The position numbers and the translations under genes are program-made. Below the pieces are notes generated by a model. That model was not told the origin of the DNA, searched no databases, and saw only the letters and a program-made list of their open reading frames with translations. DNA of 64,000 bases from Wandonia haliotis (GTDB taxonomy: Bacteria; Bacteroidota; Bacteroidia; Flavobacteriales_D; Crocinitomicaceae): contig NZ_BAAAFH010000007.1 in NCBI RefSeq assembly GCF_039523435.1, positions 1 to 64,000 of the forward strand. Direction: 5' to 3'. Numbering within the stretch: the stretch's first letter is position 1; every line of letters starts with the position of its first letter. Shown here piece after piece: positions 26,609 to 35,485 of the stretch.

Positions 26609-27370
26609 TTATCCCTGATTTACAATTCGTATAAACTCACCAGTAAGACTATCTTCCTGCATATTTTCCCTGAATTCTTCCATTGTTCCGCTATGCAGTA
26701 ATTTTCCTTTATGAATGATCGCCAAATCATCGCATAATAAATCCACTTCCGACATAATATGACTGGAAAAAATTACTGTCTTTCCCTGTGTTTTACAATT
26801 GCGGATCAGCTGAATAATTCCGGCAGATGTAATTACATCTAATCCACTGGTAGGTTCATCAAAAACAACTACTTCAGGATCATGAATCATTGTACGGCAA
26901 ATCGATACTTTTTGCTTCATTCCCGTACTCAGTTTTCCAATGCGCTTATGAATGAAATCAGTCATATTCAACAATTCGAAAAGGTATTGTTTTCTTTCTC
27001 TGAGTTGAGCAGATGGCACCTCGTACAATTTACCAAAGTAGTCAATGACTTCGTTTGGTGTCAGACGCGCATACAATCCTGTTGATCCTGTTAGGAAACC
27101 AATTTTCTTTCTTGCTTCCTGAGGTGATGCTATCGCATCTACTCCCCCGATTTTAATTCCACCCGATGTTGGACGATAAATCGTCGACAACATCCGCATT
27201 GTCGTGGTTTTTCCGGCTCCGTTTGGTCCCAGTAAGGAAAAAATTCTTCCCGGTTGGCATGTAAAAGATATTCCGTCAACTGCAATGGCTTTCGATTCTC
27301 TGGTATTCAGTTCTTTCTTTTGTTTGGCAGTAAGCGTGAATTCTTTGTATAAGTTTTCAACTTCTATCAT
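26609..27370 (-). CDS. ABC transporter ATP-binding protein, NatA-like
   Basis: 253 residues with Walker A GPNGAGKTT, Q-loop region, signature LSTGMKQK, Walker B VVFDEPTSGLD and the H-loop SSHIMSEVD. A short extra Lys/Arg-rich insertion (TAKQKKELNTRESKAI) near residue 17 is typical of the Bacteroidota NatA branch. It powers the permease encoded one base downstream. A -7-like element (TATCTTTA on the minus strand, 27397-27390) predicts a leader of about 15 bases for the four-gene unit NatA-NatB-TonB receptor-DUF4249. Confidence 0.92.
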   Translation of the reverse strand: MIEVENLYKEFTLTAKQKKELNTRESKAIAVDGISFTCQPGRIFSLLGPNGAGKTTTMRMLSTIYRPTSGGIKIGGVDAIASPQEARKKIGFLTGSTGLYARLTPNEVIDYFGKLYEVPSAQLRERKQYLFELLNMTDFIHKRIGKLSTGMKQKVSICRTMIHDPEVVVFDEPTSGLDVITSAGIIQLIRNCKTQGKTVIFSSHIMSEVDLLCDDLAIIHKGKLLHSGTMEEFRENMQEDSLTGEFIRIVNQG

Positions 27371-27389
27371 AATCTGTTCATTCTGCCTA

Positions 27390-27397
27390 TAAAGATA
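27390..27397 (-). promoter_or_regulatory. -7-like element of the ABC/TonB unit
   Basis: Minus-strand TATCTTTA, one mismatch from TAnnTTTG, is 20 bases upstream of the ABC ATPase ATG. Confidence 0.33.
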
Positions 27398-27452
27398 TAA
27401 AACAGCCCCTTAGTCGCCAGTAAACCGTATGTGTTTTTACATTTTTTTTGAT

Positions 27453-29030
27453 CTATTCATCCGTCACAATAATAAAATCAGGATTAAACGGTTGAATTAT
27501 ATCTATAATCTGATCAACAAAAGCATCTGGATTTTTAAGATACATCGGTAAAAAGTTATCATATCGCTCCTGTAAGCCCTGATTAGGATACAATTTCTGC
27601 TGTATTTTTTCCATCCGGTTCAAATCATTTTCAAATCGCTGTTTTTCCGCTTTTAACAGTCTCCCTCTTACGTTATCAAGGGACTTTCGGAATCGCGCCA
27701 TTTCTCCTCCAACCATTCCCGCCAGAGAGGCATCAGTCTGTTCGGCTTTGTATTTCAGGCTTTGTTCTAATTGCTCCAATAAGGTTTCTTCATCAGAAAA
27801 ATCCAGTTCATTTCCTGACTTTTCCAAAACATATTCCTTGCGCAAGTCTTCTATTCGCTTAGCAAAATCGGAAAATGACAATCCCAGATCATTAATTTTC
27901 CCTGCTGTATTCTTATCTATAAATTGCAGAGAGCTTCTTAATCCCAATAACGGAAAAGGAATTTCTGCTTCTTCAAAAACACCTTTTAGTTGTAACCAGT
28001 AAGCCAATTCCCCGCCGCCGCCGATATAGGCAAGATTCGGTAGAATCGTCTCCTGATAAAGCGGACGAAGAACTACATTCGGAGAAAATAATTCTGGACG
28101 GCTATCCAGCAGATCCATTAACTCCATGGGAGAAAATTCTCCCTTACCTTCAATACTTATTTTTCCTCCATCCGGTACAAGTCGCTCACGGTGTCCTTTT
28201 TCAATAAAAAATAAATTTACCGGTCGTGGCATAACCTGAGACTTAAAACCCATTTCATGTAGTTCCGCTGATGTTTTTTCAACCTGATGAAAAGCAAAAG
28301 AACTAACCAGATCTTTTGCCATAGTCTTTCTGAATAGTTTCTTTAGGTCTGCGTGATCCGCATCAATGATCACCACACCATATTTACCAAACAAATACTG
28401 TACTAATCGCCCGGTAGCTTCAGCAAGATTATCTCCAGAATAATGACTGAACAATAGTTCTAATTCATCTTTTTTATCCGGAAAGAGATCAAAGACCTCT
28501 TGTTGCCAACGATCCCAGTTTTCCGCTTCATATCGTCCTACAGGTCCTGACTGTCCGGTATGCCACTCTATCTTCTTCCCAAAAAGATGAAAATGATTGA
28601 TTTCTTCAAAATCATGATCCTCGGTAGCCATCCAATAAACTGGCACAAAATTCTTATCCGGATACTCCTCTTTCAACTCTTTAGCCAATTTGATAACATG
28701 AGCTATTTTATAGATAAAAAACAACGGTCCTGTCATCAGATTAAGCTGATGCCCTGTTGTAACCGTATACGTAGAATTATCCAACAAACGGGTCAACGCA
28801 TCACTTTGTTCTATTCCCCAACGATTATATTGCTCTTTAAGAACCTCTACCAGACGTGACCTGTTATCAGCAGTATACTGGCGATCTTTTCTTTTCATTA
28901 CTTCACCAAAAGCTTCTTTGGAAAAAGGCGTCCCCAAAAATCCCTGTAAAGCCTCTTGTTGATATGCTAACTTGCAGTGTAACTCCGAAAAAAAAGGTAA
29001 TTCGCTGCGATTTATTCGTTCAATTTGCAT
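27453..29030 (-). CDS. bshC: Bacillithiol biosynthesis cysteine-adding enzyme BshC
   Basis: 525 residues, full length for BshC/YllA. It carries the TVTTGHQLNLMTGPLFFIYKI motif and the VYWMATEDHDFEEINH motif of the class I aminoacyl-tRNA-synthetase-like core, and the C-terminal coiled coil (about 395-480). It joins cysteine to glucosaminyl-malate in the last step of bacillithiol synthesis, so this organism probably uses bacillithiol as its main low-mass thiol. A full -7 element, TACCTTTG, ends five bases before the ATG, so the mRNA may be leaderless. Confidence 0.95.
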   Translation of the reverse strand: MQIERINRSELPFFSELHCKLAYQQEALQGFLGTPFSKEAFGEVMKRKDRQYTADNRSRLVEVLKEQYNRWGIEQSDALTRLLDNSTYTVTTGHQLNLMTGPLFFIYKIAHVIKLAKELKEEYPDKNFVPVYWMATEDHDFEEINHFHLFGKKIEWHTGQSGPVGRYEAENWDRWQQEVFDLFPDKKDELELLFSHYSGDNLAEATGRLVQYLFGKYGVVIIDADHADLKKLFRKTMAKDLVSSFAFHQVEKTSAELHEMGFKSQVMPRPVNLFFIEKGHRERLVPDGGKISIEGKGEFSPMELMDLLDSRPELFSPNVVLRPLYQETILPNLAYIGGGGELAYWLQLKGVFEEAEIPFPLLGLRSSLQFIDKNTAGKINDLGLSFSDFAKRIEDLRKEYVLEKSGNELDFSDEETLLEQLEQSLKYKAEQTDASLAGMVGGEMARFRKSLDNVRGRLLKAEKQRFENDLNRMEKIQQKLYPNQGLQERYDNFLPMYLKNPDAFVDQIIDIIQPFNPDFIIVTDE

Positions 29031-29034
29031 GCCA

Positions 29035-29042
29035 CAAAGGTA
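29035..29042 (-). promoter_or_regulatory. -7 element abutting the bshC start
   Basis: Minus-strand TACCTTTG is a perfect TAnnTTTG. With the element centred at -7, transcription would start at about 29031, one base before the ATG at 29030. Confidence 0.45.
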
Positions 29043-29143
29043 ACGATTCTACCTGTTGCAAGACGGAAGAGTAAAAGGAATTTATTCCGGTAAAACCATT
29101 CAGGAGTGAAAAAAAATGGTGATTTTTGCACAAAACGAATAGA

Positions 29144-29581
29144 ATGGAAAAAGCAAAAATAACAACCAACAAAGGTGAAATGATTGTTGAGTTTTACGAG
29201 AAGGATGCTCCTAACACAGTAGCTAATTTTAAAAAACTGGCAAACGACGGATTTTATAATGGTTTAAACTGGCACCGCGTTATTCCTGATTTTGTTATTC
29301 AGGGAGGGTGTCCGGACGGAACTGGTGCAGGTGGTCCCGGATACAGTATTGACTGTGAATTGGACGGAGACAATCAGTTTCACGACAGAGGCGTTCTTTC
29401 TATGGCACACGCCGGTAGAAATACAGGAGGATCGCAGTTTTTCATTTGCCACAGTCGTAAAAACACAGCACACCTTGACAGAAATCATACAGTTTTCGGA
29501 AAAGTGATTGAAGGACTGGAAACACTGGATGCTATACGCCAGGGTGATACTATCGATAAGATTGAGATTTTCGAAGCATAA
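29144..29581 (+). CDS. Cyclophilin-type peptidyl-prolyl isomerase
   Basis: 145 residues from the ATG at 29144 (a TTG at 29126 is also in frame but weaker). It contains the catalytic FKKLANDGFYNGLNWHRVIPDFVIQGG segment with the active-site Arg and Phe, GGPGYSIDCE, the GVLSMAHAGRNTGGSQFFICHSR core, and HLDRNHTVFGKVIEG. There is no signal peptide, so it acts in the cytoplasm as a folding helper. It is followed by a strong hairpin and is probably a single-gene transcript. Confidence 0.95.
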   Translation: MEKAKITTNKGEMIVEFYEKDAPNTVANFKKLANDGFYNGLNWHRVIPDFVIQGGCPDGTGAGGPGYSIDCELDGDNQFHDRGVLSMAHAGRNTGGSQFFICHSRKNTAHLDRNHTVFGKVIEGLETLDAIRQGDTIDKIEIFEA

Positions 29582-29592
29582 CTTCAAATACA

Positions 29593-29622
29593 TCCCGAAG
29601 GTGACTATTTTCTCCTTCGGGA
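29593..29622 (+). terminator. Terminator after the cyclophilin gene
   Basis: TCCCGAAGG (29593-29601) pairs over 9 bases with CCTTCGGGA (29614-29622) around a 12-base loop, then a short CCTTTTAC tract. The stem is strong and the U-tract weak. Confidence 0.7.
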
Positions 29623-29647
29623 CCTTTTACTACTAAAAATATTTTCC

Positions 29648-29674
29648 TATTTTTCAGCGTTTTATCCAAAACGC
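29648..29674 (+). promoter_or_regulatory. -7-like element and leader hairpin of the hydrolase gene
   Basis: TATTTTTC (29648-29655) is one mismatch from TAnnTTTG. Directly after it, GCGTTTT (29657-29663) and AAAACGC (29668-29674) form a perfect 7-bp hairpin with a 4-base loop, ending five bases before the ATG. It may be an operator or an RNA hairpin at the 5' end. Confidence 0.4.
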
Positions 29675-29679
29675 AAAGT

Positions 29680-30543
29680 ATGAAAACAATTCCTTTCTTA
29701 CTCTATCTCTTTATTTTCGGAACATTGATTGTTTCTTGTAAAAAGAAGGAAAAAGACCCTGTGAATGATACTTCTCAGGAAAAAGTATTAAAAAACATTT
29801 CTTACGGACCGGATGAAAGAAACCGGATGGATGTCTATCTTCCCGCAGGACGCACCAGTGAGACAACCAAGCTGTTCATTTGGATTCATGGCGGCGCATG
29901 GATGGAAGGAGACAAATCTGAGTTTGCTAACCTCAAATCATCTCTGGATTACTATTTACCGGACTATGCTTATATTTCTGTAAATTACAGATTATATACT
30001 TCCTCTACTACTGACCATATGTTTCCCGATCAGGAAAACGATATTCAACTGGCGGTAGAATATATTCAATCTCATCTGAACGAATGGAATATTTCGGATA
30101 AAGCGGTCATTGCCGGCGCCAGTGCCGGAGGGCACTTGTGTCTTCTTCAGGCGTATAAACACAATACCAATGGTTTTATTAAAGCTACAGTCAGCTATTT
30201 CCCTCCTACTGAACTAGCTTCATTTTATAATTATAACTGGTTCTCCACTTATGTATTATCGACCTTAACCGGTGGTACACCTGCAAATTTACCTGAACTT
30301 TATTCCAGTTCCAGTCCGATCAATTATATCACTTCCAATTCGGTTCCCACCGTTCTTTTTCATGGCACAAATGATGACGTGGTTCCCCTGAGTCAAAGTG
30401 AACTATTATTAGACACCTTACAAACGTATTCCGTTCCTCATTTCCACCAGTTTTTTACTGGAGAGGGACATGGTTTTACTACTCAGGTTACAATTCAAAG
30501 TATACAGCAGACAGCAACCTTTCTGGAAGAATACAATCCGTAA
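29680..30543 (+). CDS. Lipoprotein alpha/beta hydrolase (esterase family)
   Basis: 287 residues. The N-terminus is a lipoprotein signal with lipobox LIVSC (Cys near 20) followed by a Lys-rich linker. The hydrolase domain has the oxyanion HGGAW motif (WIHGGAWMEGDKS), the nucleophile in GASAGGH, Asp in GTNDDVVP and His near the end in GEGHGFTT. This is the BD-FAE/acetyl-esterase layout; it should cleave an ester in the periplasm or at the cell surface. The sterol-desaturase-family gene starts four bases later, so the two are probably co-transcribed. Confidence 0.87.
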   Translation: MKTIPFLLYLFIFGTLIVSCKKKEKDPVNDTSQEKVLKNISYGPDERNRMDVYLPAGRTSETTKLFIWIHGGAWMEGDKSEFANLKSSLDYYLPDYAYISVNYRLYTSSTTDHMFPDQENDIQLAVEYIQSHLNEWNISDKAVIAGASAGGHLCLLQAYKHNTNGFIKATVSYFPPTELASFYNYNWFSTYVLSTLTGGTPANLPELYSSSSPINYITSNSVPTVLFHGTNDDVVPLSQSELLLDTLQTYSVPHFHQFFTGEGHGFTTQVTIQSIQQTATFLEEYNP

Positions 30544-30546
30544 CAA

Positions 30547-31344
30547 ATGACATTAGAGGACATTATTAATTTTGAAAATCCGGTATCGGTTTTGCGCTTC
30601 ACATTAGTAACATTCTTTGCTATATTTTTTCGCTATGTTCTGATTTGTGGAGTTTTCATCCTTGTATTTGACCGTATCTTGCAGAATTCCATGACAACAA
30701 GAAAAATCAATACTTCATTGCGTCCGCCTTCGCAAAAATGGAAAGAAGTAATGTGGTCGTGTTTATCATCCTTTATTTTTGCTATATCCGGAACCCTGCT
30801 TTTATACGCTTATACCGAAAATAAAACATTACTATACGATCAGTTTTCTCTTCACGACATCTGGTATATTCCACTGAGTATACTACTGGTATTATTCTTG
30901 CATGAAACCTACTATTATTTTCTGCACAGGTGGATGCATCACCCAAAAGTATTCAGACACTTTCACAAAGTACACCATGACAGTATCATCACATCTGCCT
31001 GGACATCCTTTTCTTTTCATCCACTGGAAACTCTGCTACAGGCTATCATCATCCCATTGGTAACACTAATTGTTCCCTTACATATTTACAGCTTATTTTT
31101 TCTACTGGTATTGATGACCGTATCCGCTACTATTAACCATCTCAATATCGAGATTTATCCAGGGTGGATGGCCCGAACCGGAATAGGAAAATGGGTAATC
31201 GGAGCGACTCACCATAGTCAGCATCACAAATACTACACAAAAAACTTCGGTTTATATTTCACTTTTTATGACCGGATTCTGCAAACAGAAAGTACTGACT
31301 TCGAAACCGTTTTTCTTGAGAAAACTCAATCTAATAACGAATAG
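30547..31344 (+). CDS. Sterol desaturase/fatty acid hydroxylase family membrane protein
   Basis: 265 residues with about four to five membrane helices and the di-iron histidine boxes: HETYYYFLHRWMHH, HKVHHDS and THHSQHHKYY. Family members hydroxylate or desaturate lipids, carotenoids or sterols using O2 and an electron donor. The lipid substrate here is not known. It follows a lipoprotein esterase gene by four bases and is convergent with the PrsW-like gene, with only four bases between stop codons and no terminator visible. Confidence 0.88.
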   Translation: MTLEDIINFENPVSVLRFTLVTFFAIFFRYVLICGVFILVFDRILQNSMTTRKINTSLRPPSQKWKEVMWSCLSSFIFAISGTLLLYAYTENKTLLYDQFSLHDIWYIPLSILLVLFLHETYYYFLHRWMHHPKVFRHFHKVHHDSIITSAWTSFSFHPLETLLQAIIIPLVTLIVPLHIYSLFFLLVLMTVSATINHLNIEIYPGWMARTGIGKWVIGATHHSQHHKYYTKNFGLYFTFYDRILQTESTDFETVFLEKTQSNNE

Positions 31345-31348
31345 TCTT

Positions 31349-33454
31349 TTATTCAATCGGTCGTGAATATACCCTTCCCGCATAGCGGAGTTCTTCAATC
31401 GCTATTTTGCTTCTGGTCAATAACTCAGGGTATGGGATGAACATAAAATAAATTTCTACTTTATCTTCTGTCAATGATTGATCCGATCGTTTGTTTCGGA
31501 CTATAATCGTATCCTGAACATAACTCCCGAATACAACAGGTTTGTTTAGCTTGAATACATACCAATCCGGGCTACCTCCTACCTCAATCATTCGAATACA
31601 TTCTCCGGAAACCGGTAACTTATCTCCAAGGTACGGATTCGTTTTAGGTGCGAAAAGACGTAATTTCAACCCGGAAAGATTCGTAACCACCCTTCTTGAA
31701 TCCTGAGTAGTATATCCATGATTACTGAAATAGTGTAACAATCTTTTCAGTTTTCCCGAGCCGAACTTTCGCCTCAAATTGAAACGCTTCCAAACTCCTC
31801 TTTCCAATTTAAAGTTGTCCAACTCTACAGAAATAAATACAACAAAAATTCCAACATACACAGCACCGCTGATGAAAGTTGGCATCGCACTTAAAGCTCC
31901 TACCTCCAGACTCATAAAAATGAACTGTAGCATTAAGACAGTCACCATCGAAATGGTCAGTATATCCTGTTGTAATGTAATTCTGAATTTTTGATTTCCC
32001 GCAAAAAAAGGAGAATGGTTCATCGCATTATTCTTGAAATAAAACCAAACACGCAATGATAACAGAAAGAACACAATGGTTACCGCACTAAGACCTTTTG
32101 CAGCAGGACTTATCAACCAGTAATCATAAAACCCATGGGCCAACATAGATACTACGAAACCACCAAGAATAACCAGCCATTTCCAGGCAGAATCTTTGGG
32201 CATACGGAACCGGACTATGATAAAGGCGTATGCTACAATAGCCCCATCAAACATATGTCCGACAGTTGACATAATTGAGCGTACCACTATGTTTTCATAA
32301 TGCTCCAGATACATCAGATTTTCTACAAATGCAAAACCAAGTGCAGAAACAGAGGCATAAAGAATATAATCGAATGGCTCCCGCAGTTTTTTCGCATAGA
32401 TACCAAAGAGAATCCATGGGATTACCTTTACCAATTCTTCTCCTCCACCAATAACCACCGTACAATACATGAAATCATTCCATACGTCCCCATTCAAGGT
32501 CCAATTGGCAACTAACCGGGCATAATCATAAATCGGAAGGCATAAGAAAGTCGAAAAACAGGCTAACACAAATACGATCAAAATATCCCGCCATTTTTCC
32601 CGGTTATACATGTCCATTGTACGCAAAAAGACAACCCAAATGAATGAGATAACAAAAGCCGCTATAAACGTAAACAGCCCTACTCCGGAAAGCCTCCAAT
32701 CCAGTAAATTGATAAAATAAAGCTCCCAGTTTCCATTCAAAAAATGATAATCATTCTGAATCTGATTCGGTAAGTATTTACTTCTATCCCTGTTTTGCAT
32801 GAGTGACTGCAAAGAATCAGAAGTCTCCAACCAATACATCTGGTAAAGCATCATATACGTTTGTTCAAAGCCAGGATTTACCCTCTCCTCTTGTAGTAAA
32901 GACACTTCAGCTTCTGCAGGTCGTTTATTCTGAATATAGTAAACTGACTTCATGAAGTTGACATACGCCATTGTATCGGGAAGTGTGTTCAGGTAAGCAA
33001 TATTCATCTCTTTCTCTCCGCAAAAGTACATCGCGTATTCATAAGCCATTCGCTTATGTATCTCTTCCGAATCACCATACAGATTGATAAGAGTATTACA
33101 GTTTATTTCAGCTTCTGTTTGTTTATAGGAAAACTCCTGAATGTATTCAATTTGCGCCCGTATATCATTGGGGCTGGCTATCGCCTTTTCTCTCAACCCT
33201 CTCAGGTATAAATTTCTGTTTTCATATTTGCTCCCCAACGAAATTGCCTCTTCAGGGGTCAGGTTCTCTTTATCCGGAATAAAAACGTTTAGTGTTATAA
33301 CCGGAATAATAACCATTGCAAGTAAAGCAACAAGTACACGATTGTTATAGTACCATGATTTGTTTTGATTTTCAGGTTTCAGTATTCTTCTACGATAAAT
33401 TGTCGTTATTATAACTACAGCTATAATAACAGAATAGATAACCATAATATTCAT
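31349..33454 (-). CDS. Large PrsW-like intramembrane metalloprotease
   Basis: 701 residues, far longer than typical PrsW (about 200-300). Two N-terminal helices (about 2-20 and 40-58) are followed by a soluble helical, TPR-like region (about 65-245). The membrane core (about 255-475) carries the protease motifs: GGGEELVK with E339-E340, FAFVEN with E378-N379, H400 in VGHMFDG and H440 in AHGFYDYW. Two more helices follow (about 490-540), then a beta-rich soluble C-terminal domain (about 550-701). PrsW-family proteases cut membrane anti-sigma factors or related proteins; no such substrate gene is adjacent. It may be co-transcribed behind trmN6 (40-base gap). Confidence 0.82.
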   Translation of the reverse strand: MNIMVIYSVIIAVVIITTIYRRRILKPENQNKSWYYNNRVLVALLAMVIIPVITLNVFIPDKENLTPEEAISLGSKYENRNLYLRGLREKAIASPNDIRAQIEYIQEFSYKQTEAEINCNTLINLYGDSEEIHKRMAYEYAMYFCGEKEMNIAYLNTLPDTMAYVNFMKSVYYIQNKRPAEAEVSLLQEERVNPGFEQTYMMLYQMYWLETSDSLQSLMQNRDRSKYLPNQIQNDYHFLNGNWELYFINLLDWRLSGVGLFTFIAAFVISFIWVVFLRTMDMYNREKWRDILIVFVLACFSTFLCLPIYDYARLVANWTLNGDVWNDFMYCTVVIGGGEELVKVIPWILFGIYAKKLREPFDYILYASVSALGFAFVENLMYLEHYENIVVRSIMSTVGHMFDGAIVAYAFIIVRFRMPKDSAWKWLVILGGFVVSMLAHGFYDYWLISPAAKGLSAVTIVFFLLSLRVWFYFKNNAMNHSPFFAGNQKFRITLQQDILTISMVTVLMLQFIFMSLEVGALSAMPTFISGAVYVGIFVVFISVELDNFKLERGVWKRFNLRRKFGSGKLKRLLHYFSNHGYTTQDSRRVVTNLSGLKLRLFAPKTNPYLGDKLPVSGECIRMIEVGGSPDWYVFKLNKPVVFGSYVQDTIIVRNKRSDQSLTEDKVEIYFMFIPYPELLTRSKIAIEELRYAGRVYSRPIE

Positions 33455-33494
33455 AGTACAATGATGCGAAAAAAAATCAGTTCGGAAGTAGAAA

Positions 33495-34211
33495 TCAGGA
33501 GATAGATTTTTTCAATTTTGTTCCGTGGAATTCTTTCGTCAGTTCAATATAGGCATCGGAATACATTCCGTTTTTTTCCCGAACAACCAAACTTTGTTTC
33601 TTCATTTTGGAGGGAGGGTACTTCCTGAAAACAACACACATTCTCTTCACTAACACTTCTGTTGCATACACCGTTAATTCAGAATGTACGTAGAAGCCAG
33701 TAATCGTTTCTTTGTATTTATCCATTGTATCTACCGGGAGAATCAACGCTAAAGCACCTCCGTCGGCTAACAACCGGAACGATTTCTCAAAAAAGGAAGA
33801 TAGGGGTAAAGAATCCGTATGACGCGCTTTATCTTTTTGTTCTATCCCCGATTTCAAGGCATTCTCAAAAAACGGAGGATTTGAAAGAATCATATCATAT
33901 TTTTTGTCTTCAGGCAGTACCAAAAAGTCCTGTTCCCAAACCGAACAATTTTCACCTATCTGATTAGTTCTGAAATTTGCTTGTGCTACCTGACAGGCTG
34001 TTGTATCAATTTCAACTGCATTAATTTCTGCATGGGGATACTTTTGCGCCATCATAAGTGACAGTACCCCGGTACCCGTCCCTACATCCAAAATAGTTTT
34101 CGGCAAAGGATCCACTTCCAGCCAGGCACCAAAAATCATAGAGTCGGTACCAACCTTCATTGCACACCCTTCCTGCTCTACAGAAAAATGTTTGAAACGA
34201 AAAAGTGACAT
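33495..34211 (-). CDS. trmN6: tRNA1(Val) adenine-N6 methyltransferase
   Basis: 238 residues, like YfiC/TrmN6. It begins FRFKHFSVEQEGCAMKVGTDSMIFGAW, has SAM motif I DVGTGTGVLSLMMAQ and the N6-adenine methylase motif NPPF in MILSNPPFFENALKSG. It should methylate A37 of tRNA-Val1 in the cytoplasm. Its ATG shares one base with the rimM stop codon, so translation is coupled. Part of the rpsP-rimM-trmN6 unit, all ribosome or tRNA functions. Confidence 0.9.
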   Translation of the reverse strand: MSLFRFKHFSVEQEGCAMKVGTDSMIFGAWLEVDPLPKTILDVGTGTGVLSLMMAQKYPHAEINAVEIDTTACQVAQANFRTNQIGENCSVWEQDFLVLPEDKKYDMILSNPPFFENALKSGIEQKDKARHTDSLPLSSFFEKSFRLLADGGALALILPVDTMDKYKETITGFYVHSELTVYATEVLVKRMCVVFRKYPPSKMKKQSLVVREKNGMYSDAYIELTKEFHGTKLKKSIS

Positions 34212-34765
34212 TACTGATCTTTATCTTCTGCTTCTTCTCCAGACAGGTAGAGTTCTATTAATCCTTCAGGAGCCGTAAAATGAAGCGCTTTATTTGATCG
34301 ATCGACTTTTGACACCGTATCAACAGAAAGCGGAATTAACACCTCCGTTCCTTTGGCGTCAATCTGAATAAGCGGATTAGCTGCGTGATCTAAAATCGCA
34401 ATCACTTTTCCAACCTGTCCAAAATGGGTTTCTACCGCATCAAAACCTATAACTTCATGATCATAGAAAGAAGTTCCTTCCAGTTCAGGGAGAAATGAAA
34501 GTGGTAGGTATAGTTCTTTTTTCAAAATCTCTTTTGCCTCTTCTTCGGTGGTCACACCTTCAAACCGAACACGGGCAAAATTCTTATTCTGAATCTGAAT
34601 AGATTCAATAAAAAAAGGAGTCAGTTGTCCGTGAATATCCACGAAAACTGACTCCAATTCGCTATACTCAAGAGGCTCGGTTACATCCAGGTAAATCATT
34701 ACTTCACCTTTGAACCCGTGGAGACGGGCGACATTACCTAATAAGTAACATTCCTCTTTCGTCAT
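34211..34765 (-). CDS. rimM: 16S rRNA processing protein RimM
   Basis: 184 residues. The N-terminal RimM domain begins YLLGNVARLHGFKGEVMIYLD, and a PRC-barrel follows from about residue 95 with DHEVIGFDAVETHFGQVGKV and NPLIQIDAKGTEVLIPL. It assists 30S head maturation around S19. It starts five bases after rpsP, the normal neighbour of rimM in bacteria. The acidic tail (GEEAEDKDQ) extends slightly beyond the usual end. Confidence 0.95.
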   Translation of the reverse strand: MTKEECYLLGNVARLHGFKGEVMIYLDVTEPLEYSELESVFVDIHGQLTPFFIESIQIQNKNFARVRFEGVTTEEEAKEILKKELYLPLSFLPELEGTSFYDHEVIGFDAVETHFGQVGKVIAILDHAANPLIQIDAKGTEVLIPLSVDTVSKVDRSNKALHFTAPEGLIELYLSGEEAEDKDQ

Positions 34766-34770
34766 CTTTT

Positions 34771-35331
34771 TTACTCGGCAGCAGTCTCTTCTTCACCACC
34801 TTCTGCAGCTGGAGCTTCCTCTGTTGCTGCTTCTTCTGCAGGAGCTTCAGCTTCTTCAACCACTTCCTCTTCAGGAGCGTTTTTAGCCTCAATTGCTTTT
34901 GCTCTGGCAGCATTTACTTCTGCTTCAGCAGCCAAACGCTTCTCCAATGCATCCTGCTCTGCTTTCGAAAGATTATCTTTCTTAGCAGTGATTTTTGCTT
35001 CTTTAGCAGCTTGCCACTCGTTGAACTTTGTTTCAACCTGCTCTTCAGTCAATGCACCTTTCTGCATTCCTTTTACAAGGTGGTTTTTGAACAATACACC
35101 TTTATAAGAAAGAATTGCACGAGCTGTATCAGTCATTTCCGCCCCAGTCTGAACCCAGTTCAACGCACGATCAAAATCGATATCGATTGTTGCAGGATTT
35201 GTGTTCGGGTTGTATGTACCGATTTTCTCGATAAACTTACCATCTCTCTTTGCTCTCGCGTCAGCGATAACAATGTGGTAAAAAGGCTTACGCTTTTTAC
35301 CGTGTCTTTGCAATCTGATTTTTGTTGCCAT
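34771..35331 (-). CDS. rpsP: 30S ribosomal protein S16 with long Ala/Glu tail
   Basis: 186 residues, about double the usual 80-90. Residues 1-80 are the S16 core (KIRLQRHGKKRKPFYHIVIADARAKRDGKFIEKIGTYNP). The rest is a charged helical region followed by an Ala/Glu-rich low-complexity tail (from about residue 150). Long S16 tails of this kind are common in Bacteroidota. It binds 16S rRNA in the body of the small subunit. It is the first gene of rpsP-rimM-trmN6, with the clearest promoter in the window upstream. Confidence 0.96.
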   Translation of the reverse strand: MATKIRLQRHGKKRKPFYHIVIADARAKRDGKFIEKIGTYNPNTNPATIDIDFDRALNWVQTGAEMTDTARAILSYKGVLFKNHLVKGMQKGALTEEQVETKFNEWQAAKEAKITAKKDNLSKAEQDALEKRLAAEAEVNAARAKAIEAKNAPEEEVVEEAEAPAEEAATEEAPAAEGGEEETAAE

Positions 35332-35391
35332 AATTTTTATTAGTTGGAGTGCGAAACCCCGGTTAATAATTAAAAAATTAATTCAAGGGTG

Positions 35392-35422
35392 CAAATTTAT
35401 GCTATATTTTCGAAAAACCAAA
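35392..35422 (-). promoter_or_regulatory. Promoter of rpsP-rimM-trmN6
   Basis: Minus-strand TTTG (35422-35419), a 19-base spacer and TAAATTTG (35399-35392) match the -33/-7 pattern of Bacteroidota housekeeping promoters. The leader would be about 56 bases. Confidence 0.6.
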
Positions 35423-35485
35423 CGTTCGGAAGAAATAAGAACCAAATCGCTAGCTTCAATCTGGAAACAGGGTAGTTTTTTCTGA

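Noticed and set aside
34771..34900. Ala/Glu-rich end of S16 as a possible frameshift or repeat expansion
   Set aside because: The frame stays open with a normal stop and long acidic S16 tails are common in Bacteroidota.
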